A DNA stretch of 64,000 nt. Source: Mesomycoplasma ovipneumoniae SC01 (lineage in GTDB: Bacteria > Bacillota_I > Bacilli_A > Mycoplasmatales > Metamycoplasmataceae). The notes below the pieces were generated by a model. It worked only from the letters and a program-made list of their open reading frames with translations. It had not been told where the DNA came from and searched no databases. Each line of letters opens with the position of its first letter. Within the stretch, counting starts at the first letter, position 1. Below are positions 24,017-34,903 of the stretch, piece by piece. Where the stretch lies: positions 1-64,000 of the forward strand of contig NZ_AFHO01000008.1 of the NCBI RefSeq assembly GCF_000218525.1, read 5' to 3'. A program made the translations under genes and the position numbers.

Positions 24017-25117
24017 ATGACGCTAAAAAATGATGGTGAACATCGCAGAGATCTGTTAAAAATAGGTGCAAGTCCTTCAATCCAAGGCATAAGCACAAAA
24101 AATATTGATTATAATTATATTTATACTATTCCGCCAACAAAGAAAAAGAAAAATCCACTATTCAAACATTTGGGTTTTGACTCGTTTTTTTTCCGCTTTT
24201 CGAAAAAAATTGTAAAAATTTTTTTCGAATTTGTAATAGTGGCTTGAATTGTTGCAACGTTAGTTTTTCTTTTGATTGACTCAATTCCAGGTGAGCCAGG
24301 TTTTCTTGATGGCCTAAATGAGGCTCAAAAAACAGCGGAAAAACAACTTTATGGACTCGATTTGCCCCAAGCGCAACGATATTTCAACTACCTTTGAAAT
24401 TTTATCAATTTTGATTTTGGAATTTCATACAGTCTTAGACCTCGTGTAGAAATTAGTGATTTTATTTGGCAAAGGTTTTTTACATCCTTTTCAATAGGTA
24501 TTGTTTCAGTTATTTTAACACTTTTAGTTGGAGTTCCGCTTGGGATTGCTGTTGGAAAAAATCCAGGAAAGTTTCTTGACAATTTAGCCACAGTCTGAAT
24601 AGCGATTTTTTCTTCAATTCCTTCGCTAGTTTTTGCAATTTTTCTTTTAATTTTTGGTCAAAAAGCCGGAATTCCTTATATTTTTGATATACAGGATTTT
24701 TCAACTTTTGTCCTACCTGCAATCGCCCTTTCAATTGGATCTGTAATTAGTTATGTGCGATACATTCGATTTGAACTTAATAATGAGTTAAATTCTATGC
24801 ATGCCAAATTTGCATATTTAAAAAATTTAACAAGAAATCGTTTTGTCTGAACTCACGCACTTAAGGCATCTCTTTTTCCAATTGCAACCTTTTTCCCTTT
24901 AGTTGTTTTAGGTTCTTTCATTGGATCAATTTTTGTTGAAAAAATCTTTTTAATTACAGGATCTGGTGGGATCATGATTGATGCAATTCAGTCAAAAGAT
25001 AATAATATTATTCTTTTCTTAGTAATTATTTACTCACTTTTGACAATAATTTCTTATACATTACGTGATATTAGTTACGAATTGCTTGATCCGCGAATTA
25101 GAAGGAGGGCAAAATAA
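24017..25117 (+). CDS. oppB: Oligopeptide ABC transporter permease OppB
   Basis: Inner of two membrane subunits of a peptide importer. About 366 residues: a cytoplasmic N-terminal extension of about 65 residues, then six membrane helices. Motifs include IPGEPGFLDGL after helix 1, FDFGISYSLR, and the EAA-type loop between helices. GSGGIMIDAIQSKDNN is typical of the OppB C-terminal half. I chose ATG 24017 because AGGAA lies seven bases before it; ATG 24005 would overlap that ribosome site. The stop overlaps the oppC ATG (TAATG), so translation is coupled. Confidence 0.92.
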
Positions 25118-26082
25118 TGAATCAATTTCCGTCAATTGAAAAATATATTGACCAAAACTTAAAACCTAATCCATTTTTGCAACCCTTTTCATACCAAATG
25201 TGAAAATTAATGGTGGCCCAGTCAAAAAGTTTTGATCGTAATTATTTTGGCAAACCCCGTAATAATTTTTATGAGGTTTTTCTCAGATTTTCCCGTTCCT
25301 TTTCAGGTGTTTTTGGAATTGTTACTATTATTTTCATGTTAATTTTAGCGATTATTATTCCTTTTACAACCGGATCGCCGACTGAACTTCGACCTAATAT
25401 GAAAAATTTAAACTATTTTACACAAGGATTTATTTTAGGTACTGATTCTCAAGGTCGTGATGTTTGGGCATTTTTATGACACGGATTGCAGTTTTCGTTA
25501 ATTTTAAGTTTCATTGTTGCGCTTTTTGATGTTGCTCTTGGTACTCTTTTTGGAACACTAATGGGTAATTTTGACCTTTTTGATAAAATTTTTACCTTTA
25601 TTATTAAAATAATTTCAAATATACCAACAATTTTAGTAATTATTTTGATGACATTAGTTTTACGCCCGAGCTTTTGAGTTTTAGTTTTATCATTTTCACT
25701 TACTGGCTGAATCGGTCTTGCAAATCAAGTTCGTGCCCAAATAAAAAGAGCTAGAAACTTTACATGAGTAATTGCCTCACGTGTTTTAGGGACTCCTTCT
25801 TACAAAATTCTCCTTAATTTTGTGCCAGTAATTATTCCACTTTTAATTACAAATATTGTTTTTGTAATTCCAGGTACTATTCTTGGTGAAACTGGTCTTG
25901 CTTTTATTGGTCTTTCATTACCAAACGTTCCAACTTTAGGAAATGCAATTAATTCAGGAATTCCAATTGTAACCTTGTATCCTCGCTATGTTTTAATTCC
26001 TTCATTCTTTTTAATTTTGTTAACTTCGTCAATTCAAATGATCGGAAATTCAGTTCAAGACGCTCTAAGGAGGCAAAGATAA
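25117..26082 (+). CDS. oppC: Oligopeptide ABC transporter permease OppC
   Basis: Second permease of the importer, 321 residues, six helices. An N-terminal cytoplasmic domain precedes helix 1 (GIVTIIFMLILAIIIPF). GTDSQGRDVWAFLWHGLQFSL is the hallmark of OppC/DppC, and the EAA loop is SRVLGTPSYKILLNFVPVI. The C-terminal half has GETGLAFIGLSLPNVPTLGN, also characteristic. AGAAGGAGGGC supplies a strong ribosome site. It ends with TAA and oppD starts in the same bases. Confidence 0.93.
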
Positions 26083-27492
26083 ATGATTTCTTATTTTTTG
26101 GCCAAATTTTCTGATTGCAAAAATGCCGAGAATCCAACATTGTGTTATAAATTAGCAAAAAATTTAGAAAAGTTTAAAAAAGACTTAGAACTTTTAGAAC
26201 AAAAAAAATTGGATAAAAAACAATATCAAGAAAAATTCCTTGAACTTAAAGAAGAATTTTTGGCTTATGAAGTTAACATAAAAAAATATTATAAATCAAA
26301 AAAATCCTATAAAATCCAAGCTATTTTAAATAGAATTCAACAATATTGACACACAAGTTTTAACCGTTCCCATTTTGATTTTGAAGCTTTTTCTAAAAAT
26401 GTTCTCTACAAACAAATTGGCGATAAAAAGTACAAAATTGTTGCCCAAATTAAAAATTTAAATTTATCCTTTGTTAATCCAGCTAATCCTTCAGTTCGAA
26501 ATATTGTAATTCGTAATGCTTCAATTGATTTTTATGAAGGTAAAATTCATGCAATAATTGGCGAGTCTGGTTCAGGAAAATCGGTAATTACTTCTTGTCT
26601 TTATGGACTTGTTGGCGAAAATGCTGTTGTTGAATCAGGAGAGATAAGATTATTTAACAATCCAGTTCATAATTTTGACTTTCGTGCTTGAGAACTTTCA
26701 AATTACCGAGGCAAAATAATTTCTGCTGTTTTCCAAAATCCAATGTCAACTTTGAATCCAACCAAAAAAATTGGCAAACAAATAATGGAAGGAATGCTGT
26801 TAAATAAAATTGTCAAAAATAAAAAAGAAGCCTATGAAAAAGCACTTTTATACTTAAAAATGACAAAAATTGTTAATCCTGAAATGGTTATGAAATTATA
26901 TCCTCATGAACTTTCAGGTGGAATGATTCAACGAATTGTCATTTCAGCAATTCTTTCGCTTGAGCCTAAAATTATTGTTATGGACGAGCCGACCACAGCA
27001 CTTGATACAACAGTTCAGGCTTTAGTTCTTGATATTATCCGTGATTTGCAAAAAAGACTAAAAATTACGATCATTTTTATAACCCATGACTTAGGAGTGG
27101 TCGCTTCACTTGCAAATTACATTACAATTATGTATGCTGGTCAAGTGGTTGAAGAAGGAACAAGAGACGAAATTCTTTTAAATCCAAGACATCCTTATAC
27201 TTGAGGGCTAATAACTTCAATGCCTGACGTAAATAAAGGCGATCGTTTACAGTCAATTCGTGGGGTAGTTCCTTCTTCATTAAATTCAATTGTCGGTGAT
27301 GCATTTGCGGTTAGAAATGATTATGCTTTAGAACAAGATTTTTTTGTTGAACCAAAATTTTATAAAATAAGTCCAACTCACCGTATAAAATCAGCACTTC
27401 TTGACCCAAAAGCACCAAAAGTTATGCCACCAAAAATTATTTACCAAAAATGACTCCAATTTCAAAAAATGAGGCAAAATAATGAGCAATAA
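26083..27492 (+). CDS. oppD: Oligopeptide ABC transporter ATP-binding protein OppD
   Basis: First ATPase of the importer, 469 residues. The ABC domain begins only after about 130 residues: an N-terminal Lys/Glu-rich, probably coiled-coil extension (KNLEKFKKDLELLEQ) is added to the usual OppD. Then Walker A GESGSGKS, Q-loop FQNPMSTLNPTKKIG, signature LSGGMIQ, Walker B IIVMDEPTTALD and the H-loop THDLG. HPYTWGLITSMPD is the OppD/F C-terminal segment. The end overlaps oppF by 11 bases. Long extra segments in ABC subunits are common in mycoplasma opp systems. Confidence 0.93.
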
Positions 27493-28813
27493 TTCTAAAT
27501 TTTATCTTGAAAAAAACACTTATTTTTTTGGTAAGATTGTCCGCCAAACTTGGCGTCAGCTGACTCCTGGTGTTAAAAAAATGCTTGAATCTAGCGACAA
27601 AAAACCAATTGTTAGCTTTGAAAATGTCGATATTACCTATGGAACTGGTAATCGAAAAAACAAAGTTATTCATGACATAAGCTTCAATATTTATGAAGGT
27701 GAAGTTCTTTCCTTTGTTGGCGAGTCTGGTTCAGGAAAGTCAACAACTGGTTCAGCGCTCGCAGGTTTGGTTCCTCGAAGTTTTGGTAAAATCACTATTA
27801 ACAATTTAGAGTTACCAAAAAATACTCGTAAAATCCGCGCTAAAATTCTTGATGAACTAGTTTCAAATGTGCAAATGATTTTTCAAGATCCACTTTCTTC
27901 ACTTAATCCTTATAAAAATATTTATGATGTAGTCACCGAAGGAATAGTCAACCTAGAACAGCGAAAAAAAGGTTCAATAAAGCAACTATTTTCACAACAT
28001 TATTACCAAAACACCTTTGAAAATCTAGTAAAAATTCTTAAAAGCCAAAAAATTCCGCAAAATTTAATCAATCAAATTAGCGATCAATTTTACAAAAACA
28101 CAACCCAAATTTCAGTCGCAGATTTATTTGCTAATTTAATAAATTACCTGAAAAAAATTAGCTCAATTCACCCAAATATTGTTGACTTTATCCAAAAAAA
28201 GTCTCTATTTTTAAAGAACTTTTTGGAAAAACCGACAAAAGATGTAACCTATAAATACGTTACAGATATGCTCGCCTCAATTGGTCTTGACAGTTCGGTT
28301 TTATCTAGATTCCCATTAGAATTTTCAGGAGGGCAACAACAAAGAATTGGAATTTGCCGGGCTTTATTACTTAGACCTAAAATTCTTGTTGCTGATGAGC
28401 CAATTTCGGCACTTGATGTTTCAATTCAAGCCCAAATAATCAACATTTTTAAAGATTTAAAGGAAAAATACAACTTAACAATATTTTTCATTTCCCATGA
28501 TCTTCGAATGGTCGAATACATTTCAGACCGAATTGCTGTTGTTTATCGAGGTCGGATTTTAGAAATCGGCCCAACAAAAGAAATAACCCAAAAATTTTTA
28601 CACCCTTATACAAAATCATTGATTGAATCAATCCCAACAATTGAATCAAAAGGAGAATCACTTGCTGGATTTATTTATGATCCAAAAATGCATAACTATT
28701 CAGAATCAAACCAACCTGAGTGGATTGATTTAGGAAACAACCATTATATTTTAGCCACTTTTTCTGAAGTAAAACGTTGGAAATTAGGAGACTATAATTA
28801 TGAAAAAAACTAG
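27482..28813 (+). CDS. oppF: Oligopeptide ABC transporter ATP-binding protein OppF
   Basis: Second ATPase, 443 residues. Walker A is GESGSGKST, Q-loop MIFQDPLSSLNPYKN, signature FSGGQQQR, Walker B ILVADEPISALD and H-loop SHDLR. About 100 extra residues lie between the Q-loop and the signature (roughly residues 155-260), Lys/Gln-rich and likely helical. HPYTKSLIESIPTIE is the usual C-terminal motif. The last codons overlap the start of the PDxFFG gene by 14 bases, which shows that the large protease-like protein belongs to the same unit. Confidence 0.93.
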   Translation: MSNNSKFYLEKNTYFFGKIVRQTWRQLTPGVKKMLESSDKKPIVSFENVDITYGTGNRKNKVIHDISFNIYEGEVLSFVGESGSGKSTTGSALAGLVPRSFGKITINNLELPKNTRKIRAKILDELVSNVQMIFQDPLSSLNPYKNIYDVVTEGIVNLEQRKKGSIKQLFSQHYYQNTFENLVKILKSQKIPQNLINQISDQFYKNTTQISVADLFANLINYLKKISSIHPNIVDFIQKKSLFLKNFLEKPTKDVTYKYVTDMLASIGLDSSVLSRFPLEFSGGQQQRIGICRALLLRPKILVADEPISALDVSIQAQIINIFKDLKEKYNLTIFFISHDLRMVEYISDRIAVVYRGRILEIGPTKEITQKFLHPYTKSLIESIPTIESKGESLAGFIYDPKMHNYSESNQPEWIDLGNNHYILATFSEVKRWKLGDYNYEKN

Positions 28814-31800
28814 TATTTTAATCAGTTATTTGCTCGCTGGCGGCGGACTTGCGGCAACGGCCGGCGGAATTATCGGCGGAATTAAACTTTATGCAAACAA
28901 TAACGAACTTGGAGTTTACAATCTTGATGTTGCCTCAGACAATATTAATGAAATTAAACAAGATGAGTTAGTTTATGCTAATTTTTTGAATGCCCAAGGT
29001 GAAAAAATTGCTACTTTTGCACCTTTAGAAGACAATAAAGACGGCAAATACGGTATTTTTTTAAATTCAAATATTAAATCTGAAAAAAGAATTTTTTCAG
29101 AATCAGAATTTGCAGATTGATTTGCCCAAACATATAACCGTCAAACTCCAATTTTTGAACTCCAATTAGGAGTTATGAAATTTGTTAATGAGTATTGGGA
29201 TGCTATTTCACCTTCAGAGTTTTTTGAATATGCAAAATGATTCAATAAAAATGTTTCCTGAGGCCCTGATGCTTTAACATTACAACATTTTGCACTAAAA
29301 AAAGGGGTAACACGGTCAGGTAATAACTTATTATTAGGTCAACACTCTGCTGTTAGAAAAGAAGAAGCAAAAATAGAATTTTATCCTGATTCATTTTTTG
29401 GTTCATTTCCAATTTATTCAGAAATAGCTGGAAAAGGTAATGGACTTGATAATTTAACTTACAAAATTTTTCATGATGCAATTTCAAAAGAATCGCTTGA
29501 TGAATATTTTAGAACAATTCCACAACAACAAGTTTTAGCAAATTATGACAAATCCAAAGTTATTGCTGGAATTCCAGCCACTGATCTTGTTAAAAATGAG
29601 ACAATTTATCTTTATGATTTAGTTAAAATTTTAAAAAATTCATTCGCTGAAGATCAAGAAATTTTAGCTAAATTAGAAAAAATTAAAGAGCCAGAGAATT
29701 TTTTGGTTTTTAATAATGCAGGCCAAACAATTGAGGATGTACAGAAAAAATTTGAACTCGCAATTCTCATGTTTGCGCATGAAAAGGAAATTCAGTTACC
29801 TAAAAATTATAGCTTCAAATTTCCCGAAGATTTTAAAAAAACTTATAAAATACGTGATATTTTAAATACAATTAGGTCTGATTTGAAAAATGATGACAAT
29901 AATGTACCGCGCGGAGTTCTTTCTTTAGACCTTGAAGGTCTTGAGCCTGATCCAATCTCTGAAGACCAAAAAACTCCTGCTAATGGTAAAAGAACAACTG
30001 ATTTTATACTAACCCAAAATGTAAATCCTGATATTTCAACACTTATTGCTGCTGAGTTAGCTACAAAAATTTCCGAAAAAGTTAATGAAATTGTTAAAAA
30101 CGGATTTTATGACCTATATAATATAAATCACCCAGTTGGGAAAACAATTGGTATTTATCAAAAAAGCCCTGAAAATAGGCTATTCTTTCCACTTGGATCT
30201 GGTACTGAAAGTCCTTCAATTGAGGCGCAAAACGAATTTTTGGCTGAATTTGATGCTAGTTTGTGATCATCATACCAAATTAAGTCAGTCAAAAAATTAT
30301 CAAATCATGAATTAGAAGTTGAACTAACAGATCCAAAAGACCCTGAAGGTTCAACAAAAACAATCAAATTTAATCTAGACCCATCAAGCCCAAATTATGC
30401 TCAAAGTCTTGAAGAATTTGATAGTTTTAAAATTGCTGTTGACTGAAAAAACCGGGCAATTCCAAAGGTTATTCAGGAAATAGAAACTCTAAAAGACGGA
30501 CAAACAGTAAAAGTTTATCAACTTTATGGTGAAATTTTTGATGGACTAATTGATAAAGTTTTAAAACATAAATCAACAAATGGCGAAAATCTTGTTGGTA
30601 CTTATGTTGATTCTGAAGTTGACCCAAACACAGGACTAAAAAAATATACCACAAAACATGGCGAATTTATTGGTTATTCACATTCATCAAGAATTCCTTA
30701 TATTGCACTTTTAAAAGCATCTTCACCATTTTTTAAAACAACTGGAATTAACTATTTAAAATATGTTGGCGCTCATGAATATGGACACCATCAAACTCTA
30801 AATTATGCCCAAGACAATTCTGATCCAGATTTAAACGTTGTTTTGAATGCTCTTTCGACAAATACCGGAATAAGTTTACAGTCTTTCTATAATTTTGATG
30901 TTCTTCAACAATATCTTAATGCAAGATCTTCTGGCCTAAGTTTGCGAAAAGCAACTCCAAGTTTGAACCCCGAAGATAAAGGAATTTATCCAAATTTTAG
31001 CTTTGACAGCGAAAATAACTTTGAGGATGAATCTGAAATTTTTGGCGCCAAAGAAAATCAAGATCTTGATAAGTTAATTTCTAAAAAATCTCGTAGATTC
31101 CTACAAACTATTGATGGGCTTAAAACTGCTGCAGATATTCGAAAACTAAAATTATATGATCTTTTTCTTCTAAACTCAATTGATCCAGATTCAGGGACAA
31201 TAAATCCTGGAATTTCAGGTGCTTCTAAATTCTTCCGAAATAGAAATTCAACTTCGCAAGAATTTACTGAAGATGAATCAAATCAAGAGGCTAAAAACCA
31301 AAATGGATTTATAAATTCTAACGATATTCAAGGCATTTTTGCTAATTCATTAACTGATGGAGCTGGAAATAAAATCCAATTTGACGCACAAGGTAAAATC
31401 CATGTCGCTGATTTTGAGCCAAGTTCTGACCGAAGAACTTTTAAAAATTTAAAAGTTCACTTATTTTACGAAAATGGTAAGCCAGTAATTGATCCTTTAA
31501 CTTTCAAAAATCCTGAAAGTCTCGGTGAATTACAGGCAAAAATCCGTGAAATTCAGAATAATTTTGAGGCTAACATAGTTAAAAACTTTCGCGATAATGG
31601 GTGAGATTCAAGTGCTCAATCATTTACTAGATTTTCACCTTCAAGTCCAGCTTTTGAAAAAACACTTGATTCAATTTTGCACAACCCCGTTGAAAATCAA
31701 GCATTTTTTGGCACAATTATCGGTGAAAACCCTCAAAATTTAAAAGCCAGTGTTGAAATTCCAGATTCAGTTTTTGACTTGTCAAAATTTTTGGTAGAAA

Positions 31801-34800
31801 TTCAACTTTTGCCTAACATTCCCGATAGTGTGGCGAATTTAGCAAGGGAATTATTAGATAAAGAAAGAACTGCCGGCTTTAAATTCCTTGATTTTTTCAA
31901 ATTATTCAAGGGAGTTCAACCTGATTCCTCTAATAATGAAATTTCCCAAGCTTTTGAACAATTCAGAACAACACTTAATTTACAAAACCAACTTCAACCG
32001 ATTCTTAACTCAATGCTTAACGTTTCTAGCAAAAAAGATTCAGATTTACATGCAAATTTAAGCAACATTTCGAGTTTTAAAGACTCACTTTTTTCAAAAA
32101 TACCCCAAATAGTCTCACTTCTTGAAAGGCTATACACTATTTATTTCCAAACCTTAGTTGAGGCATTTTCAAAAAACGGTACAAGTTCTGGTTCGGCAGC
32201 AGGAGCAGGAATTTTAACTAGACTCTTTACTTTAAGACTTAATTCTGAACTATATAAAAATTTAGATAAAATTATAAAATTCACCGACCAAAGTGGGCAA
32301 AGTATTTCTCCTATACAGTTGTTTGTAACATTAGAAAATTTTAATGATTTACCACAAACACAACAAAATAATCTTAGTATTTTAACTAATGGTCCGATTT
32401 TTGCTAGTTCATATTTTGGAAAAATCATTTCAGTAAATGGAAATCAATACTATCAAAATCCAAAATATGACTTTTATACCGGTGTTCAAACTCAAACTAA
32501 AATTGATAATGTTCTTGATCAAAGCGAATTTGACCATACAAAACAATTATCAGAACGTTGGACTTCACCTCTTGGAAATCTTTTAAAATTTTCACAAGTG
32601 ACTGCTCAAAAGCCACTTTTTGGAATTGCTGAAGATTTTAAATTTAATGTTTCAGGTACAACAATTGATAAATCCAAAATTTACCTCGATGCATGAGATA
32701 AAACTGTTTTTGGTTTTGATTATGAAAATAACTATTTTGCATATCAAAACGAAAATAAGCAAACAGAATTTACATCAATTTCAGATTTTATAGAATTTAT
32801 TTCAATTGATCCATTTGCGCTTAGAATTTCAAAAATTAACGGTGAATTTGTTAGAAATTGAGATTTTGACTATGTTAATTCCAAGTTTGACCTTTATAAA
32901 TATAGTTTTGATAATTTGTCCAAAAATTTCAAATTAAAACAAAATCAGACTCAAACCCCCGCGCCTAAATGAACTAAAAGCGAAAAATTTGACTCAAAAA
33001 TTGAACAATTAATTTCAATTTTTGATATTTCTCAAGAAGAATTACAACAAAATTTGCAAAAATTTGCTAACGATTTAATGGAAGCCTTTGAGCAATCAAC
33101 TCTAAACTTGTTAATCAAAAATACAAAAATAGATAACAAAAATATTGATCACCTATTTTTATCATCTGTTGGTTTTATGGGATTTAAAAATTTTGCCCGA
33201 AAAACACGAGCAACTTTACCGTCAACAAAATTTGGGAAACTAACAAATTTTGATAGAATTGAAATTAGAGGGGTTGATTTTGCAGGTTTTGATGAAACAA
33301 ATTCTTTGGTTTTAGATGAAGAATCTTTCGTTGACTCAGATTTAAATAACTCTGAAAACTCAGAAGTATTTAGATGAATCAAAGGCTTTTTGGAACAAAA
33401 AAATATTGAAGCTACCAACCTTGATTTGTTTAAATTGCAATATTTAGTAGGGACAAAAACCGTTGTTGACTACACAATTGATGGCTTATTCCAACGATTC
33501 CAACGAATGAATACAGATCTTGAACTGTCATGACTTCGGTCAAAAAATTCAGCTAGATTTGAGACAAAACCTGACGATTTTTTCAGTAATTATGTCTATA
33601 ATTTTCCCGAATCTTTAACAAGAGACTATGTTCAAATTCATTATTCTCCAAGTGACGAAACGCTTGATAATATTATGCCAGGTTATAAAAATATCTCTGA
33701 ATCTAATACTGGAAATGAGTATTTTGTTGACGCAATTTATACGAGAAAATGGATTAAAAATTTCATTCCCGCTTTTGACATCGCCCAGGCATACTCTCAA
33801 ACTTTAATTAGTCCATTTACTAACTATTTTTTGACTAACTATGTAACTTCAAAAAATTCTGAAAATTTAAATACTTTATACCAAAACCTAACACAAAGTT
33901 TCAAAAAAGCACAAGAAAAACAACTTTATGATCAAGTTCTTGAGTTTAGTCAGCAAGAAAAGGCCGAAATTGAAAAAATCCAAAGTGAAGAACTACCTGA
34001 AAAATTCATTGATAAAACCTTAAAAAACATCGAAAATCAAGGAAGAATTCAGGAAGTTAATGCCAAAATTAAAAGCCAAAAAGATGATATTTTTGCTCAA
34101 ACTTCAATTGAATTATCTCGAGTACTTTCAGCTTACAAAGGTGAACTTGGCGATTCACAAACATTTAGTAGAGCAAATATTCAACCGGTTGTTGGAAATC
34201 TTCGTTGAAGAAATGGCTATATAAATCAAAATGTTTCTACAAATAATGGATTTTTTAAAGATCGCTTCCAAAGAAAAGTGCTAAATTGAGAATTGTATGA
34301 TGACAATTTGGAACCTGTTGAGGATAATACAATTCGAATGACTAACCTAAAAGGTGAAAAAGTAACAAACAGACCAGAAGCCTTTTGGTATTATTCTCTC
34401 AAAACTCAAGGTGTTGGCCAAAGATCGCTTTCAGGAATTTGGCGTGATTCTAAACAAGATAAAGTTGCCTTTTGAGGTTTTCTAAAAAATGAAGATGCCC
34501 AAAAAGCTAAATATTTAACTCTTGAAGATGAACAAACAGCCCAAAAATTCTATATCAAATTAGTGAGTGATTCTACAAATAACATTTTTTATCTAAAAAA
34601 ACAAGCTGATTTATCAACAAAATGGACGCTAAAAGACGAAGGATATAGCTCTTGAATTTCATCTTGGTCAATTATTGGTGAGTTCAAAAATGCACTTCTT
34701 AGACCAGGAATTGACGGTCTAAAAAGATTTAGAATTTACTTTTCAGATGAAAACAGGCAAGAAATTAAAGACTTATTTACATTAGGAAATTCAAAATATC

Positions 34801-34895
34801 TTGCTGAAAACGGTAAAAACTTCAATTTAGCCCCAACATATATTGAACAAAAATCAAATCAATCATTCCTTGTAATCAGACCTCAATTTAAATAG
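28800..34895 (+). CDS. PDxFFG-family protein with HEXXH metalloprotease motif
   Basis: A 2031-residue, probably surface-anchored protein. It starts with a hydrophobic, Gly/Ala-rich membrane segment (ISYLLAGGGLAATAGGIIGG) without a lipobox Cys, so it is likely held by an uncleaved N-terminal anchor. PDSFFG at 196-201 is the signature of the mycoplasma PDxFFG family. HEYGH at 659-663, in VGAHEYGHHQTLN, is a zinc-metalloprotease motif, and this region is well ordered (YLKYVGAHEYGHH). The rest is hydrophilic with no repeat. It sits between oppF and oppA, all within one operon, so a role in cutting host proteins to peptides for uptake is a reasonable inference, not shown. About twenty TGA Trp codons make it look fragmented in the standard code. 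Confidence 0.9.
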
Positions 34896-34903
34896 GAGCT
34901 AAT

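Noticed and set aside
24388-24734. Overlapping minus-strand ORFs inside oppB
   Set aside because: They are shadows of the permease gene with no ribosome site or recognisable motif.
29120-34480. Many short ORFs that could be read as a decayed gene
   Set aside because: All lie in one frame and are separated only by TGA, which is Trp here. They form a single intact 2031-codon gene.
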